DNA of 64,000 nucleotides from Orrella marina (GTDB lineage: Bacteria > Pseudomonadota > Gammaproteobacteria > Burkholderiales > Burkholderiaceae_B), in NCBI RefSeq assembly GCF_003058465.1, contig NZ_CP028901.1, forward strand, positions 496,001-560,000, read 5' to 3'. Positions 34,686-43,996 of this stretch are shown here, piece by piece. Within the stretch, counting starts at the first letter, position 1; every line of letters begins with the position of its first letter. The notes under the pieces were generated by a model, which made no database searches, was not told the DNA's origin, and was given only the letters and a program-made list of their open reading frames with translations. Position numbers and translations under genes: made by a program.

Positions 34686-35120
34686 TCAGACGCTTGACTG
34701 TGCCCATGGTGGATAGTTCGCCACCACAGTGAAGTCCTCCAGCCCTGGTGTCTGCACGTAGGTCTGATCTTCGCAGACCACCCAGGCATGGCCTGATAAC
34801 GGGGTGATTCGCATGCCGATCTTGAGCTCTGCGGGGTGACCGTACCGGTTGAGCTGGTACCAGACCGCCAGGCTCTGTTCCAGACACTCAATCCGCATGG
34901 GTAGGTAAGCCATTCCTGAGAGAGCCTTTTCTGCCAGGATCGGGGCGGTTATCAGACCTGGCTGACGTTTGCGTGTACGCTGACCGAGCCAGCTCAGCCA
35001 GCGCACAGTACGGTCGATACCCGCCCAGCGAGCACAAATATGCGACATCGAAAGGAGAATCATGCCCATGAAGCCACCTTGTCGAACCGGCTGCCGGTTT
35101 GCCTGAAACGCGACAATCAT
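34686..35120 (-). CDS. Transglutaminase-like leader peptidase (lasso peptide B2)
   Basis: A 144-residue protein with the lasso B2 arrangement: catalytic Cys79 in MRIECLEQSLAVWYQL, His111 in LSGHAWVVCEDQ, and an acidic residue in the following segment. The typical LNRYGHPAELKIGM block lies between. It cuts the leader after the RRE-bound precursor is presented. In most clusters B2 is in one operon with the other genes; here it is convergent with B1 and needs its own promoter on the far side (about 35125-35270). A GAGAG precedes the ATG. Confidence 0.9.
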   Translation of the reverse strand: MIVAFQANRQPVRQGGFMGMILLSMSHICARWAGIDRTVRWLSWLGQRTRKRQPGLITAPILAEKALSGMAYLPMRIECLEQSLAVWYQLNRYGHPAELKIGMRITPLSGHAWVVCEDQTYVQTPGLEDFTVVANYPPWAQSSV

Positions 35121-35270
35121 TCTCTCAACTGCCCCCTTTTGTCAACAGAAACAGAAGTGATGCAATGGCTGCGCGCAGCTGGCATGACGGAACTACCCTG
35201 AAATCACCCTGGTGCGCATTGAGGGGATGTAAATGGTTGACGGTCGTCGATTGTTGCTTGCTGTCAGGGT

Positions 35271-36056
35271 TTACTCGATCGCACCGATCAGCATGTCCAG
35301 CGTGGTGCGTGTGACGAGGTTGGACTCGTTCTGGATTGCACGGGTCAGCCATGGCAGGGCAGCCTTGCCATGTTTGGCCATGCCGTATCCCACGTAAAAA
35401 CGTGTATCCGCCTGATCGCTTGAGAATCCTTGTGCAATGTCATCAAGATAGTGCGATGGGACGGCACCCAGTATCTGACCGAACATGAGCTGCGCCTTGG
35501 CGATGTCTTCGTTGGTATCCCCATCCCAGTCGGGCGTTTCTGCACGTGCGACCGAAAGCTCATTCAGCCTTTCGATGACTCTGCCGATCTCCGGCACCCC
35601 GCATTGCTGGCCAATCTCGGCAACGTGATCTTCCGGCTTCCATTCCCAGGGTGATTGCGTACCCATCGCGCGTCTGATCAGGGTCTCCAGATTTGACAGT
35701 CGCACAACCAGTTTTCCGAGGGTGCTCTGAGTCGCCCAGAGTCTTTGCATCTCTTGATTCAGATCTGCCGCGATTGAAACACCTTGCTCGTACCAGGCCC
35801 ACTCATTCTTCATGTCCGCAAAATGCCAGACAAAGGGTGCCAACTTGCCTTGTGGCAGGTTCTTCTCTGTCGGGTCCGGTGCGGCACGCTGGAACACTTC
35901 ATCCCACTGCCGCAGGCGAATCAGCAATCCCTGACTCAGTCCCGGCGAAGCAGGGTCAATTGCAGTGGCCTCAGCCATGCCCGACGAGTCATCCCATAAA
36001 GGATGTGTTCCTTTTGTGGGCTGTAATCTCAGCTGGGTGGGAAGTGCGATGGCCAT
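35271..36056 (-). CDS. Conserved-looking protein of unknown function, HEAT-like end
   Basis: A 261-residue protein with no signal peptide or membrane segment, preceded by AAAGGG. The middle is rich in Trp and charged residues (WHFADMKNEWAWYEQGV, RRAMGTQSPWEWKPEDH). The end is a string of short amphipathic helices with DTRFYVGYGMAKHGKAALPWLTRAI, like one or two HEAT repeats. I do not recognise the family. It lies next to the lasso cluster, but the strand and gap do not tie it to it. Confidence 0.7.
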   Translation of the reverse strand: MAIALPTQLRLQPTKGTHPLWDDSSGMAEATAIDPASPGLSQGLLIRLRQWDEVFQRAAPDPTEKNLPQGKLAPFVWHFADMKNEWAWYEQGVSIAADLNQEMQRLWATQSTLGKLVVRLSNLETLIRRAMGTQSPWEWKPEDHVAEIGQQCGVPEIGRVIERLNELSVARAETPDWDGDTNEDIAKAQLMFGQILGAVPSHYLDDIAQGFSSDQADTRFYVGYGMAKHGKAALPWLTRAIQNESNLVTRTTLDMLIGAIE

Positions 36057-36129
36057 ACTTTTTCCCTTTCTGACATCCGACTGCTCTCATTCCTGGATGT
36101 GCGATCATTGGCATGGGATACCGGCGCCT

Positions 36130-36288
36130 TCAGCGGCTGTGCCAGACAGACTCGTGTTTCTGGCAATCTGGGCCGCAATCAACCGCGTAATGGATTTGAA
36201 CGGCACTGTAAAGATAAATGAATACGCCAGATATCAGAATGATCCCGAGTAGGACCGCAGCGTAGAGCGTGAGCGTTTTAAGTCTCAT
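36130..36288 (-). CDS. Small single-pass membrane protein (52 residues)
   Basis: An ATG at 36288 opens 52 codons. The N-terminus is basic (MRLKT), one strongly hydrophobic segment of about 22 residues follows (LYAAVLLGIILISGVFIYLY), then a polar tail with two cysteines (DCGPDCQKH). The upstream GGG is a weak ribosome binding site. The pattern of one membrane span and a short tail looks real, but there is no family match that I can name. Confidence 0.45.
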   Translation of the reverse strand: MRLKTLTLYAAVLLGIILISGVFIYLYSAVQIHYAVDCGPDCQKHESVWHSR

Positions 36289-36509
36289 CACAGGTGACCC
36301 TTGCCCTTAACGAATAACAGGCTGTGGATGGTTTTCGATCCCCAAAAGAGCGACGACAGTTAACGGTAGTAGCTCGGCCGGCCTGGCGCAACGCAGCAGC
36401 TTCTGTTCCGAAACCGGTGGATCGACTCATGCGATGAGACTCATGCGATCGTCTGGTTTGATGAGTCTACTTCGTTCCAGTCTGGTCGGCGGATGCCCGC
36501 TATCTGGTT

Positions 36510-38558
36510 TCACAACCCGTCTCGACGGGGAATGAACACCCCGTCCACGGTGCTGCGGACTGTGCTCGCAAGGAAATTCGACAGTGCGAGCTGCTCTTCA
36601 CGCAGTTGTGCGCTTAACTCCTGTCTCGTCTGATCCAGTGTGACGAGAATGTCAGCTTTCATCTCGTCACGATGCAAAGCTTCCTCCACCTCGATGAATA
36701 TCTTGTCGGTACCAAGCCAGGTGAGTGCACCGGCCCCGGCTCCACATAACAGTGCAATCGGACCGGACGGTGCGCAGATGGCGGCTGCGGTACCCGCCGA
36801 GAGCAGCGAAGACCCTCCCTTCTTGGCAGCAGCCTTGCCAGCTGCGCCCGCTGCGAGCTTGAAACTTTGTTTGGTAGCAACTTTTGCGAGTGTGCCTGAA
36901 ATCACCTTCTTGGCCAGCGCGGCGCTGGTCACGGTGCCCACCACTGAGCCAGTCGCAAATGCTGTACCCGCCCGGGCGATGTCCGCCTGAACATTGAACA
37001 TGGGCTGAAACTGAATGGCCTCGTTCAGACAGGCGTTCTCGCTCAGCGCTTGTTCAAGGGATTTGCGGGCAACGCTGGCCACTGTAGAAAAGGAGGCGAT
37101 GGTCGAGGTCAGAACCGACTCACGCAAGGCGCTGATACCGGATTCCAGGTCACTGTCTGCGAACACCGTTTCTTCCAGTTTGCGTTGCATCAGTTCAGGG
37201 AAACCGCCTGTCATCGCGGCTAGTAGGCGCGTATATTCCCCGGTCAGCGAGAAGTACCAGTCCAGATAGGCATCAACACGCCGATCTGCCTCTGCGAACA
37301 GACGATCGACGGCTTCATCAATTTGGCGCGCTTGCTCACTATCGATGTGCGCATGCGCCTGGCCGATCTCCTTGTCTGTGGTTGACTGCAAGCGGCTTGT
37401 TTTTGCCTCGATGACTGACCGCTCGCGCTGGCATGGGTCGAGCGCGCTTCCAAGCGCAACAACGGGATCCTGAAACGCGTTCAGATCAATGGATGCGATA
37501 CGTGATTTGGCATACAGAGTGAGCAAGGCAGCCAGTGCAATCACAGAAAAGAAACCCCATGAGAATGCGCGCTCGCGTGGATTCGATCGAGCACCCGGTC
37601 TGCGCCGCCGGTAATCACTGACTGCCATCACCCCGCATACAAGGTTTGAGAGCGTCACAGCCAGCAGGCCGCCTGGCAGCAAAAAGAGAATCCAGGCTGC
37701 GGCACGGATATCAAAGGCAGGTTGCCCAGGGATCACCATCTGGGCGAAGTGCCAACCCAGTACGCGAGTGGCCTGTGCGACACCTGCAGCCGAGCCCGCC
37801 AGTGCACAATCGAAATGCTCGCGCGTCTGCGCGAACGTATCCGTCACCAGTTCCCGCCACGGCAGGGCGCGTACGTCCGGGCTTCCAACCACCGCAAAGT
37901 CCACCCAGAACAAGGCGAGCATCGTGAGCAGTAAAAACGTCATCCGCAACGGCCAGCGGCGCATAAGGGCACCCGCGTGTTGCGGCTTGAGTCCCTTGCC
38001 AAAGAGGCGATACAGGAGTGGAACGAGCGCCAGAAAAGCCAGTAAGGCGAGCAGTAGCGCAATCCAGTGAGCCGATTGCAGCTGCGAAGCAGTGACCAGC
38101 ATCACACCGCCCCACATTGGAGCCCATATCAGCAACAGCGCCGAGGTAATCTGCCCCGACCAGAACATTCGCCTGAGCACGTTGCGCTCGACGGTGGCAC
38201 CCTCAAGTAGAATCCGGCGTCCAGAGAGGGCGCGTTCTCGCTGAGCAATCCAGATCGGAATCGAGACCACTGAGATCGCGGCCAGCATTTGCCAACATGA
38301 CATTTGCGGCAGATACAAGGCAAGAAAGTAGAGAATGGCAGCACAAACGCCCAGGGCACACGTCACAGCCAGAGCTCGCCGCGTGGCGTTGGGGCCACGG
38401 TCCACTGGTGTGGTCGCTCCTGCTGACTGAGAGCTGGGGGCTGTGGTGATACCCGTTGGGGGTACCCTTGGTGAGTTTTGCGGCGAGCCTGCTGTTGCGT
38501 TCGTGGCCGAGCCTTCTGCAATTCCTTTGACCGATTGGTTTGCCTCGGGTTTCACCAT
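36510..38558 (-). CDS. Large multi-pass membrane protein of unknown function
   Basis: A 682-residue protein in three parts. It begins with a disordered Ser/Thr/Pro-rich N-terminus (about 55 residues). A membrane part follows, with four to six hydrophobic segments in residues 60-340 (ALGVCAAILYFLALYLP, ITSALLLIWAPMWGGVMLV). The long C-terminal part has charged helices (IEAKTSRLQSTTDKEIGQAHA and on), then a glycine/alanine-rich, weakly hydrophobic segment near 570-625 (AAGAAGKAAAKKGGSSLLSAG, GALTWLGTDKIFIEVEEAL) and a final coiled coil. The Ala/Gly-rich part is reminiscent of membrane-inserting or pore-forming segments, but I do not recognise the family. Confidence 0.75.
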   Translation of the reverse strand: MVKPEANQSVKGIAEGSATNATAGSPQNSPRVPPTGITTAPSSQSAGATTPVDRGPNATRRALAVTCALGVCAAILYFLALYLPQMSCWQMLAAISVVSIPIWIAQRERALSGRRILLEGATVERNVLRRMFWSGQITSALLLIWAPMWGGVMLVTASQLQSAHWIALLLALLAFLALVPLLYRLFGKGLKPQHAGALMRRWPLRMTFLLLTMLALFWVDFAVVGSPDVRALPWRELVTDTFAQTREHFDCALAGSAAGVAQATRVLGWHFAQMVIPGQPAFDIRAAAWILFLLPGGLLAVTLSNLVCGVMAVSDYRRRRPGARSNPRERAFSWGFFSVIALAALLTLYAKSRIASIDLNAFQDPVVALGSALDPCQRERSVIEAKTSRLQSTTDKEIGQAHAHIDSEQARQIDEAVDRLFAEADRRVDAYLDWYFSLTGEYTRLLAAMTGGFPELMQRKLEETVFADSDLESGISALRESVLTSTIASFSTVASVARKSLEQALSENACLNEAIQFQPMFNVQADIARAGTAFATGSVVGTVTSAALAKKVISGTLAKVATKQSFKLAAGAAGKAAAKKGGSSLLSAGTAAAICAPSGPIALLCGAGAGALTWLGTDKIFIEVEEALHRDEMKADILVTLDQTRQELSAQLREEQLALSNFLASTVRSTVDGVFIPRRDGL

Positions 38559-39004
38559 GCTTTATCGAGATTCCGGGGTTCTATGGGTGTGCGTGTCAGT
38601 ATGCTGATTGAAGTGTATGCGTAAAAAGCGTCAGGCGCGGTGACGTTCGAAGGACAAAAGCCATGGCCCGGGACAGGGCATGCGGCGTAAACCTTCACGA
38701 TGCGATGCAAAGTCAGATGAAGAGGGGGATCAACGTTGGCCCGGAAGTCGGAGCGAAAGATGAGCTGAATCTGCCGACTTTCCCCAGTCAGTCCTGTGTC
38801 AACGCTATGCCTGATTCTAGTTTGATTACTCCTGACCGGCAGTTTGCGCCCGATCAGCTCGCGCAAAGCGCACAGACAGTGTGCAAGGCCTTCCGGGCGA
38901 TCTGGCCGAAAGGCGTCAACTGGATGAACAGAGTCAGCGGATAATGCCAGGAAAATGCGTAATCAGGCAAACTCGCAGCCAGGCACTGAACGCCAGTGGC
39001 GTGC
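38559..39004. other. Intergenic region, no gene seen
   Basis: About 450 bases. Overlapping frames of roughly 90-100 codons on both strands show no ribosome binding sites or family features. It should hold the promoter of the large membrane protein and the arsH terminator; no clear stem-loop was found. Confidence 0.45.
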
Positions 39005-39727
39005 TCAGAGGGCCGTCTGGTTCACCCGCTTGCTCATGGCTTCGGCCGTTTCCTTGCGCTCGCTGTACCGGTCGACCAGATAGGGGGCGACGTCCCGAGT
39101 CAGCAGGGTGAACTTCATCAGTTCTTCCATCACGTCCATGATGCGGTCATAGTAGGCAGACGGCTTCATTCTTCCTGCTTCGTCGAACTCCTGATAGGCC
39201 TTGGCAACAGATGACTGGTTGGGGATCGTGATCATGCGCATCCAGCGACCCAGCACACGCATCTGGTTCACGGCGTTAAAGGACTGTGACCCACCGGATA
39301 CCTGCATGACGGCCAGTGTCTTGCCCTGGGTGGGGCGTACCGCACCGACCGACAGCGGAATCCAGTCAACCTGGGTTTTCATGAGACCTGTCATGGCGCC
39401 ATGCCGCTCGGGTGAGCACCAGACCATGCCCTCAGCCCATTGCACTAGCTCATGCAGCTCCCTGACCTTGGGGTGATCCTGCGGTGCGTCGTCGACCAGT
39501 GGAAGCCCCGATGGATTGAATATCCGGGTCTCGCCGCCTAGTGCCTGCAGAATGCGCGCCGCTTCCTCTGTGACCAGGCGACTGTACGAGCGGTCTCTCA
39601 GAGACCCATACAGCAGCAGAAACCGGGGAGGGTGATTCGCTCGTTCGGGTGAGAACAGTGAAAGCCCATCGGGTTTATGAAACAGCTCGGGGTCGATATT
39701 GGGCGAGTCGACTAAGAATTCGTGCAT
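39005..39727 (-). CDS. arsH: Organoarsenical oxidase / NADPH-dependent FMN reductase ArsH
   Basis: A 240-residue flavoprotein. The flavodoxin-like FMN motif [24 protein letters not shown] lies near residue 38, and [18 protein letters not shown] with [18 protein letters not shown] follow, all hallmarks of ArsH. ArsH oxidises trivalent organoarsenicals to the less toxic pentavalent forms and reduces quinones. It is the last gene of an arsR-arsI-arsH run on the minus strand. Confidence 0.95.
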   Translation of the reverse strand: MHEFLVDSPNIDPELFHKPDGLSLFSPERANHPPRFLLLYGSLRDRSYSRLVTEEAARILQALGGETRIFNPSGLPLVDDAPQDHPKVRELHELVQWAEGMVWCSPERHGAMTGLMKTQVDWIPLSVGAVRPTQGKTLAVMQVSGGSQSFNAVNQMRVLGRWMRMITIPNQSSVAKAYQEFDEAGRMKPSAYYDRIMDVMEELMKFTLLTRDVAPYLVDRYSERKETAEAMSKRVNQTAL

Positions 39728-39884
39728 GTTTGAACTCCAGCATAGTATTCATTGTTCAGACTCAGGGCCGAGTCTCTGAGGGTGATCCGGTCCAGCAGGT
39801 CGACAATGACATCTGGATCCGGTTCCGGGCGATGGTCACCCTGAATTCTGATTGCAAATCTCCCACTCTCGTCTGTCTGACGCC

Positions 39885-40340
39885 TCAGCAGCAGGTTCGC
39901 GCAACCGGCTCACAACAGGGGGTAACCGGCAGGGTGGGTGGGTCCGACTCCGTTCTCGGATCCGTCTCATGAAATACCGGGATATCGCCAAGTGTCTTGA
40001 AGTGTTCCCAGGCGATGCCTTGTGGATCCGTGACCCAGTGCTTATGGCTGCGTGCATAGCAACAGGTCGTGGTTCCTTCATCGAGCAGCGTCATGTCGGC
40101 GGATTGGGCACGCATTCTCAAAGTGTCGAGTTCTTCTGTATCGTCTGTCTGAACACCCAGGTGATCGATTCCAGGTGCGCTGCCGCGAGTTGATATCGCA
40201 AAATTGACCGGCGGGTCATCCAGCATCCACTTTGCGTAGTCACTCTCGACGCGGGCCGGTTGCGTTGCAAACAGTGTTGAGTAGAAGTCGATGTTGCGGC
40301 TCAGATCATCGACATGCAGGTGTACGTGAAAACGCTTCAT
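39885..40340 (-). CDS. arsI: ArsI C-As lyase (VOC-fold dioxygenase)
   Basis: A 151-residue vicinal-oxygen-chelate protein. Metal ligands are in RFHVHLHVDDL and PGIDHLGVQ, and the two adjacent cysteines that bind the arsenical are in TTCCYARSHKHWVTDPQGIAWE. The FYSTLFATQPARVESDYAKWML and NFAIS blocks are typical. ArsI breaks the carbon-arsenic bond of trivalent methyl- and aromatic arsenicals. The C-terminus carries two further CC pairs (VTPCCEPVARTCC), as many ArsI proteins do. It lies 13 bases after arsR. Confidence 0.93.
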   Translation of the reverse strand: MKRFHVHLHVDDLSRNIDFYSTLFATQPARVESDYAKWMLDDPPVNFAISTRGSAPGIDHLGVQTDDTEELDTLRMRAQSADMTLLDEGTTTCCYARSHKHWVTDPQGIAWEHFKTLGDIPVFHETDPRTESDPPTLPVTPCCEPVARTCC

Positions 40341-40353
40341 GGTGATAGGCCTC

Positions 40354-40761
40354 TCAAGAGTCGGGTTTGCAACAGGAAGTCGGTGAGACCGGTGAAGTCA
40401 ATGAGGACGGCGTATGCAGCGTGGTTGATACATCTGTCACTCTGGGTGTTGATGATGCCGGAGCAGGCGAGCAGTCACTTCCCTGGCAGCAGTGTTCGGT
40501 CAGGTAACCGATCAGCTTGTCCATTTGTCCGAAATTCGCGCGATAGATCAGATGCCGTCCTCGTTGCTCGACACTGACCAGGTCTGCATGGGCCAGTTCC
40601 TTCAAATGAAAAGACATGGCATTGCGAGCGATCTGCAGTTGGTCAGCCAGCGTACTCGGAGTGAGTCCGATCGGTCCGGCTATCACCAGCGCGCGAAAGG
40701 TACGCAACCTTTGAGCATGGGCCAGTGCACCAAGTGCGGAAATGGTTTGTGCTTCATGCAT
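40354..40761 (-). CDS. arsR: ArsR-family metalloid-responsive repressor
   Basis: A 135-residue winged-helix repressor. AHAQRLRTFRALVIAGPIGLT and ADQLQIARNAMSFHLKELAHADLV form the DNA-binding part, followed by RGRHLIYRANFGQMDKLIGYL. The arsenic-sensing cysteines appear as EHCCQGSDC in the C-terminal part rather than in the recognition helix, as in the ArsR group of environmental proteobacteria. Near its start there is no ribosome binding site: the ATG at 40761 is directly next to the operator, so the message may be leaderless or start further in. Confidence 0.92.
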   Translation of the reverse strand: MHEAQTISALGALAHAQRLRTFRALVIAGPIGLTPSTLADQLQIARNAMSFHLKELAHADLVSVEQRGRHLIYRANFGQMDKLIGYLTEHCCQGSDCSPAPASSTPRVTDVSTTLHTPSSLTSPVSPTSCCKPDS

Positions 40762-40762
40762 T

Positions 40763-40788
40763 ATTCAATAATACAAGAATGATTGAAT
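40763..40788 (-). promoter_or_regulatory. ArsR operator
   Basis: A perfect inverted repeat ATTCAAT-N12-ATTGAAT directly upstream of arsR. This form, ATTCAA with its mirror at 12-base spacing, is the usual ArsR box. It overlaps the likely -10 (TATTAT), so binding would block transcription of arsR-arsI-arsH. Confidence 0.85.
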
Positions 40789-40973
40789 TGTTGCTAGAGA
40801 AAAATTCTCATTACCTGCGTAGCCCCAATCAGGACTCCTGCCGCATACTGCGGATCAGGCCCTCCACAATCCGGATCATCCAGAAACTGCAGAATGCGGA
40901 CCCGACCTACGTTCCTTTTAAGAGGAGCAAGCCATGCCCCGATCAGTTCTGGCCAGACGTGACTGCCCCTCGT

Positions 40974-40998
40974 CTTTGCCGTCGTTCAAACGGCAAAG
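40974..40998 (-). terminator. Stem-loop after cysA, likely terminator
   Basis: CTTTGCCGT and ACGGCAAAG form a perfect 9-bp stem with a 7-base loop, starting 6 bases after the cysA stop on the minus strand. There is no long T-run, so it is either a weak intrinsic terminator or a 3'-end stabilising hairpin. Confidence 0.65.
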
Positions 40999-41004
40999 AA
41001 GGGA

Positions 41005-42096
41005 TTACGTGTTCAGAAACACCCGTGCGTGTCGGGGACGTACCGAGACCTTGTCGCCCTCTCGCAGATGCAGAGACGAGAACTGATCTGAACTGACCGT
41101 GGCTTCGATGAACGTCGCCATCCTGTCATCCTGACCCGATGTCCCTGGTCGGGTGATCGGAGTCAGTTCCAGGCGAGCCAGCGGTCCGATCATCAACACC
41201 CGATCCAGTGTGGCCGCAATGCCCTGGTGCCCATCTGACAAACGGGAGAGCTCGAGATCATGGGGTCGCACGTACGCCTGAGCCGGTTGGTCGCGTGCAT
41301 GTTCAAGTCCTGTCGCCTCGATCTTGATGCCCTCAAAGTGCATCATGCCGCGGTCGGCGACGCCTTCGAAGCGATTGACATCACCCAGGAATCCGTACAC
41401 AAAAGGGCTCGCCGGATGGGTCCACACGTCCTGCGGAGATCCGCTCTGTTCGATGACCCCCCTGTTCATCAGTACCACCCGGTCAGATACTTCAAGTGCT
41501 TCGTCCTGATCGTGCGTCACAAATATGCTCGTCACATGCAGGTCATCGTGCAGGCGTCGTAACCACCTGCGCAGCTCCTTGCGCACCTTCGCGTCAAGTG
41601 CACCGAATGGTTCATCAAGCAGCAGGACCTTGGGCTCGACGGCCAGTGCGCGGGCGAGTGCGATGCGTTGGCGCTGACCGCCAGAGAGTTGCGATGGATA
41701 TCGGTCTGCAAGCCAGTCCAGTTGAACCATCTTGAGCAGTTCATGCACCTTGTGCTCGATTTCTTTGTCGCAAGGACGGGTCGCCCGGGGTTTGACGCGC
41801 AGTCCGAATGCGACGTTCTCAAATACGCTCATGTGGCGAAACAAGGCATAGTGCTGAAACACAAACCCCACATTTCGATCCCGGACGTGCAGGTGCGTGG
41901 CGTCTTCGCCGCTGAATGCAATCTGCCCTGAATCGGCCGACTCCAGTCCGGCAATGACGCGAAGCAGCGTGGTCTTGCCACATCCGGAGGGACCGAGCAA
42001 GGCAAGTAGCTCGCCGGATTCGATAGTCAGATCAATGTTCCTGAGTGCCTGGAAGTTCCCGAAGTGCTTGTTCAGATTGCGGATTTGAATGCTCAT
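41005..42096 (-). CDS. cysA: Sulfate/thiosulfate ABC transporter, ATP-binding protein CysA
   Basis: A 363-residue ATPase. The start [18 protein letters not shown] at 42096 is the family N-terminus; the longer frame is rejected. Walker [10 protein letters not shown], signature LSGGQRQR, Walker [13 protein letters not shown] and switch [12 protein letters not shown] are in order. A C-terminal TOBE-like domain follows, with [12 protein letters not shown]. It powers uptake of sulfate and thiosulfate with CysT, CysW and the binding protein. It is last in the operon, after a 131-base gap with a strong hairpin. Confidence 0.96.
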   Translation of the reverse strand: MSIQIRNLNKHFGNFQALRNIDLTIESGELLALLGPSGCGKTTLLRVIAGLESADSGQIAFSGEDATHLHVRDRNVGFVFQHYALFRHMSVFENVAFGLRVKPRATRPCDKEIEHKVHELLKMVQLDWLADRYPSQLSGGQRQRIALARALAVEPKVLLLDEPFGALDAKVRKELRRWLRRLHDDLHVTSIFVTHDQDEALEVSDRVVLMNRGVIEQSGSPQDVWTHPASPFVYGFLGDVNRFEGVADRGMMHFEGIKIEATGLEHARDQPAQAYVRPHDLELSRLSDGHQGIAATLDRVLMIGPLARLELTPITRPGTSGQDDRMATFIEATVSSDQFSSLHLREGDKVSVRPRHARVFLNT

Positions 42097-42162
42097 GATA
42101 GGGTGGCAAGTAAAGATGGTTCGGATAGCTGTCGAATTGGCCAGCAAGAGTGCGTGAGCCAG

Positions 42163-42195
42163 TGGGAGAGCGCACCGATCAACGGTGTGCTCCCA
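42163..42195 (-). repeat. Strong stem-loop between cysW and cysA
   Basis: TGGGAG pairs with CTCCCA and CGCACCG with CGGTGTG (one G-T pair) around a five-base loop, with a two-base bulge. It may be an mRNA-stabilising or partial-termination element that adjusts ATPase levels relative to the permeases. Confidence 0.7.
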
Positions 42196-42227
42196 GGTGA
42201 GATCTTGCGATGGCTTCTGTCATAGGC

Positions 42228-43169
42228 TTATCGCGACTGCATGTTCGGCAATCTGACCGGCAAGGGCGACAAAGGTGTCAGCAGATCAGTGTCCGGATGG
42301 GGTGGTTCGGCTGTTTGCTCGAGCGCTCGCATCTCGCGATCCATACGCCACTGCGCAGTGGTCTTGATCGCAAGGGTCACCAGCGCCAGCAGCGCCAGCA
42401 AGGATGCTACAGAGAACGCGGCAACGGCCTGGTACTCGTTGTACAGGATCTCGACTTGCAGTGGCATGGTCGTTGTCTGTCCACGGATATGCCCGGAAAC
42501 GACCGAGACAGCACCGAATTCACCCATGGCGCGCGCATTGCACAGAATCACGCCGTAGATCAGTCCCCACTTGATGTTGGGTAACGTCACGCGCCAGAAT
42601 GTCTGCCAGCCCGAGGCGCCGAGCACAATGGCGGCCTGTTCCTCATCGGTTCCCTGAGCCTGCATCAGGGGAATCAGTTCGCGTGCGATGAACGGCACGG
42701 TCACGAAGATGGTGGCCAGGATGATGCCCGGAATCGCAAAGATGATTTTGATATCATGCTCGGCCAGCCATGGTCCCAGCCAGCCTTGTGCGCCGAACAC
42801 CAGGACGTAGGTCAGACCGGCGACTACCGGCGACACCGAGAACGGCAGATCGATCAGTGTCGTCAGAAACGATTTTCCCTTGAACTCGTACTTGGCGATG
42901 GCCCAGGCCGCGCAAACGCCAAAGACCAGATTCAGTGGTACGGCGATCAGTGCCGTCAGGAGGGTCAGCCAGATGGCCGAGATGGCATCGGGCTCGGTCA
43001 CCGCCTGCCAGTAGGCATGCCAGCCGTTACGTAACGCTTCAGCGAAGACGGCAGTCAGCGGTAAAACCAGAAACAACAGCAGGGCCAGCAGCGCCAGCGC
43101 CGTGAGTGAGTACTGCACCCAGCGTGGCTCGGACAAGGGTTTCGGGATGGCGTTCGAAGAAACTCCCAT
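42228..43169 (-). CDS. cysW: Sulfate ABC transporter permease CysW
   Basis: A 313-residue inner-membrane permease with six helices. The MetI-type motif that contacts the ATPase is near residue 200 ([22 protein letters not shown]). [17 protein letters not shown] and [22 protein letters not shown] are typical of CysW. The ATG is three bases after the cysT stop, so the genes are coupled. It is paired with CysT as the channel. Confidence 0.95.
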   Translation of the reverse strand: MGVSSNAIPKPLSEPRWVQYSLTALALLALLLFLVLPLTAVFAEALRNGWHAYWQAVTEPDAISAIWLTLLTALIAVPLNLVFGVCAAWAIAKYEFKGKSFLTTLIDLPFSVSPVVAGLTYVLVFGAQGWLGPWLAEHDIKIIFAIPGIILATIFVTVPFIARELIPLMQAQGTDEEQAAIVLGASGWQTFWRVTLPNIKWGLIYGVILCNARAMGEFGAVSVVSGHIRGQTTTMPLQVEILYNEYQAVAAFSVASLLALLALVTLAIKTTAQWRMDREMRALEQTAEPPHPDTDLLTPLSPLPVRLPNMQSR

Positions 43170-43171
43170 GA

Positions 43172-43993
43172 TCAGGCTCCTGCACGTTTACGTTGCCAGA
43201 CTTGCAGTCCGTTGATGAAAAACAGCATCACAAACGAGATGAGCAGCATGACGCAGGCGACCGCTGTCGCACCGGCATAGTCGTACTGCTCGAGCTTTCC
43301 GATGATGACCAGCGAGGTGATTTCGGACACCATGGGAACGTTCCCCGCAATAAAAATCACCGATCCGTATTCACCGATTGCACGCGCGAAAGCCAGCGCA
43401 AAACCGGTCAGCAAGGCGGGCAGAATGGTGGGCAGAATGACCTTGATGAAGGTCTGCAGGCGACTGGCACCCAGGCACAGTGCGGCTTCTTCCAGTTCAC
43501 GCTCGCTGTCCTCCAGGACGGGTTGCACTGTGCGAACCACGAAAGGCAGGCCGATGAAGATGAGTGCGATCACGATGCCTTTCTGATTGAACGCGAGTTC
43601 GATCCCGAGCGGATGCAGGAACTGGCCGACCCAGCCGTTGTTGGCCAGAACCGTGGCTAGCGCAATGCCAGCCACGGCTGTAGGCAGTGCGAACGGCAGG
43701 TCGACGATGGCATCAATGAACTGTTTGCCCGGAAAGGAGTAGCGCACCAGAACCCACGCCACGAGCAGGCCGAGCACCATGTTGACCAGTGCAGCCAGAA
43801 GCGATGCGCCAAAGGTCAGCTGATAGGATGCGACCACCCTGGGTGAGGTGACCGCTTCCACAAACTGGGGCCAGGATAGCGACAGCGTTTTGAGCACCAG
43901 CGCACTGAGCGGGATTAACACCACCAGACCCAGGTAGAGCAGGCTGTATCCCAGGGTGATGTTGAACCCGGGTAGAACACGCTTGTGGGCCAT
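43172..43993 (-). CDS. cysT: Sulfate ABC transporter permease CysT (CysU)
   Basis: A 273-residue permease with six helices. The EAA loop is [46 protein letters not shown] and [19 protein letters not shown] are CysT signatures. It lies three bases after the binding-protein gene on the minus strand, second in the operon. Confidence 0.95.
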   Translation of the reverse strand: MAHKRVLPGFNITLGYSLLYLGLVVLIPLSALVLKTLSLSWPQFVEAVTSPRVVASYQLTFGASLLAALVNMVLGLLVAWVLVRYSFPGKQFIDAIVDLPFALPTAVAGIALATVLANNGWVGQFLHPLGIELAFNQKGIVIALIFIGLPFVVRTVQPVLEDSERELEEAALCLGASRLQTFIKVILPTILPALLTGFALAFARAIGEYGSVIFIAGNVPMVSEITSLVIIGKLEQYDYAGATAVACVMLLISFVMLFFINGLQVWQRKRAGA

Positions 43994-43996
43994 GGC

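Noticed and set aside
38552..38944. Frames of 93-104 codons between the large membrane protein and arsH
   Set aside because: Antiparallel overlap and no ribosome sites; no protein family visible.
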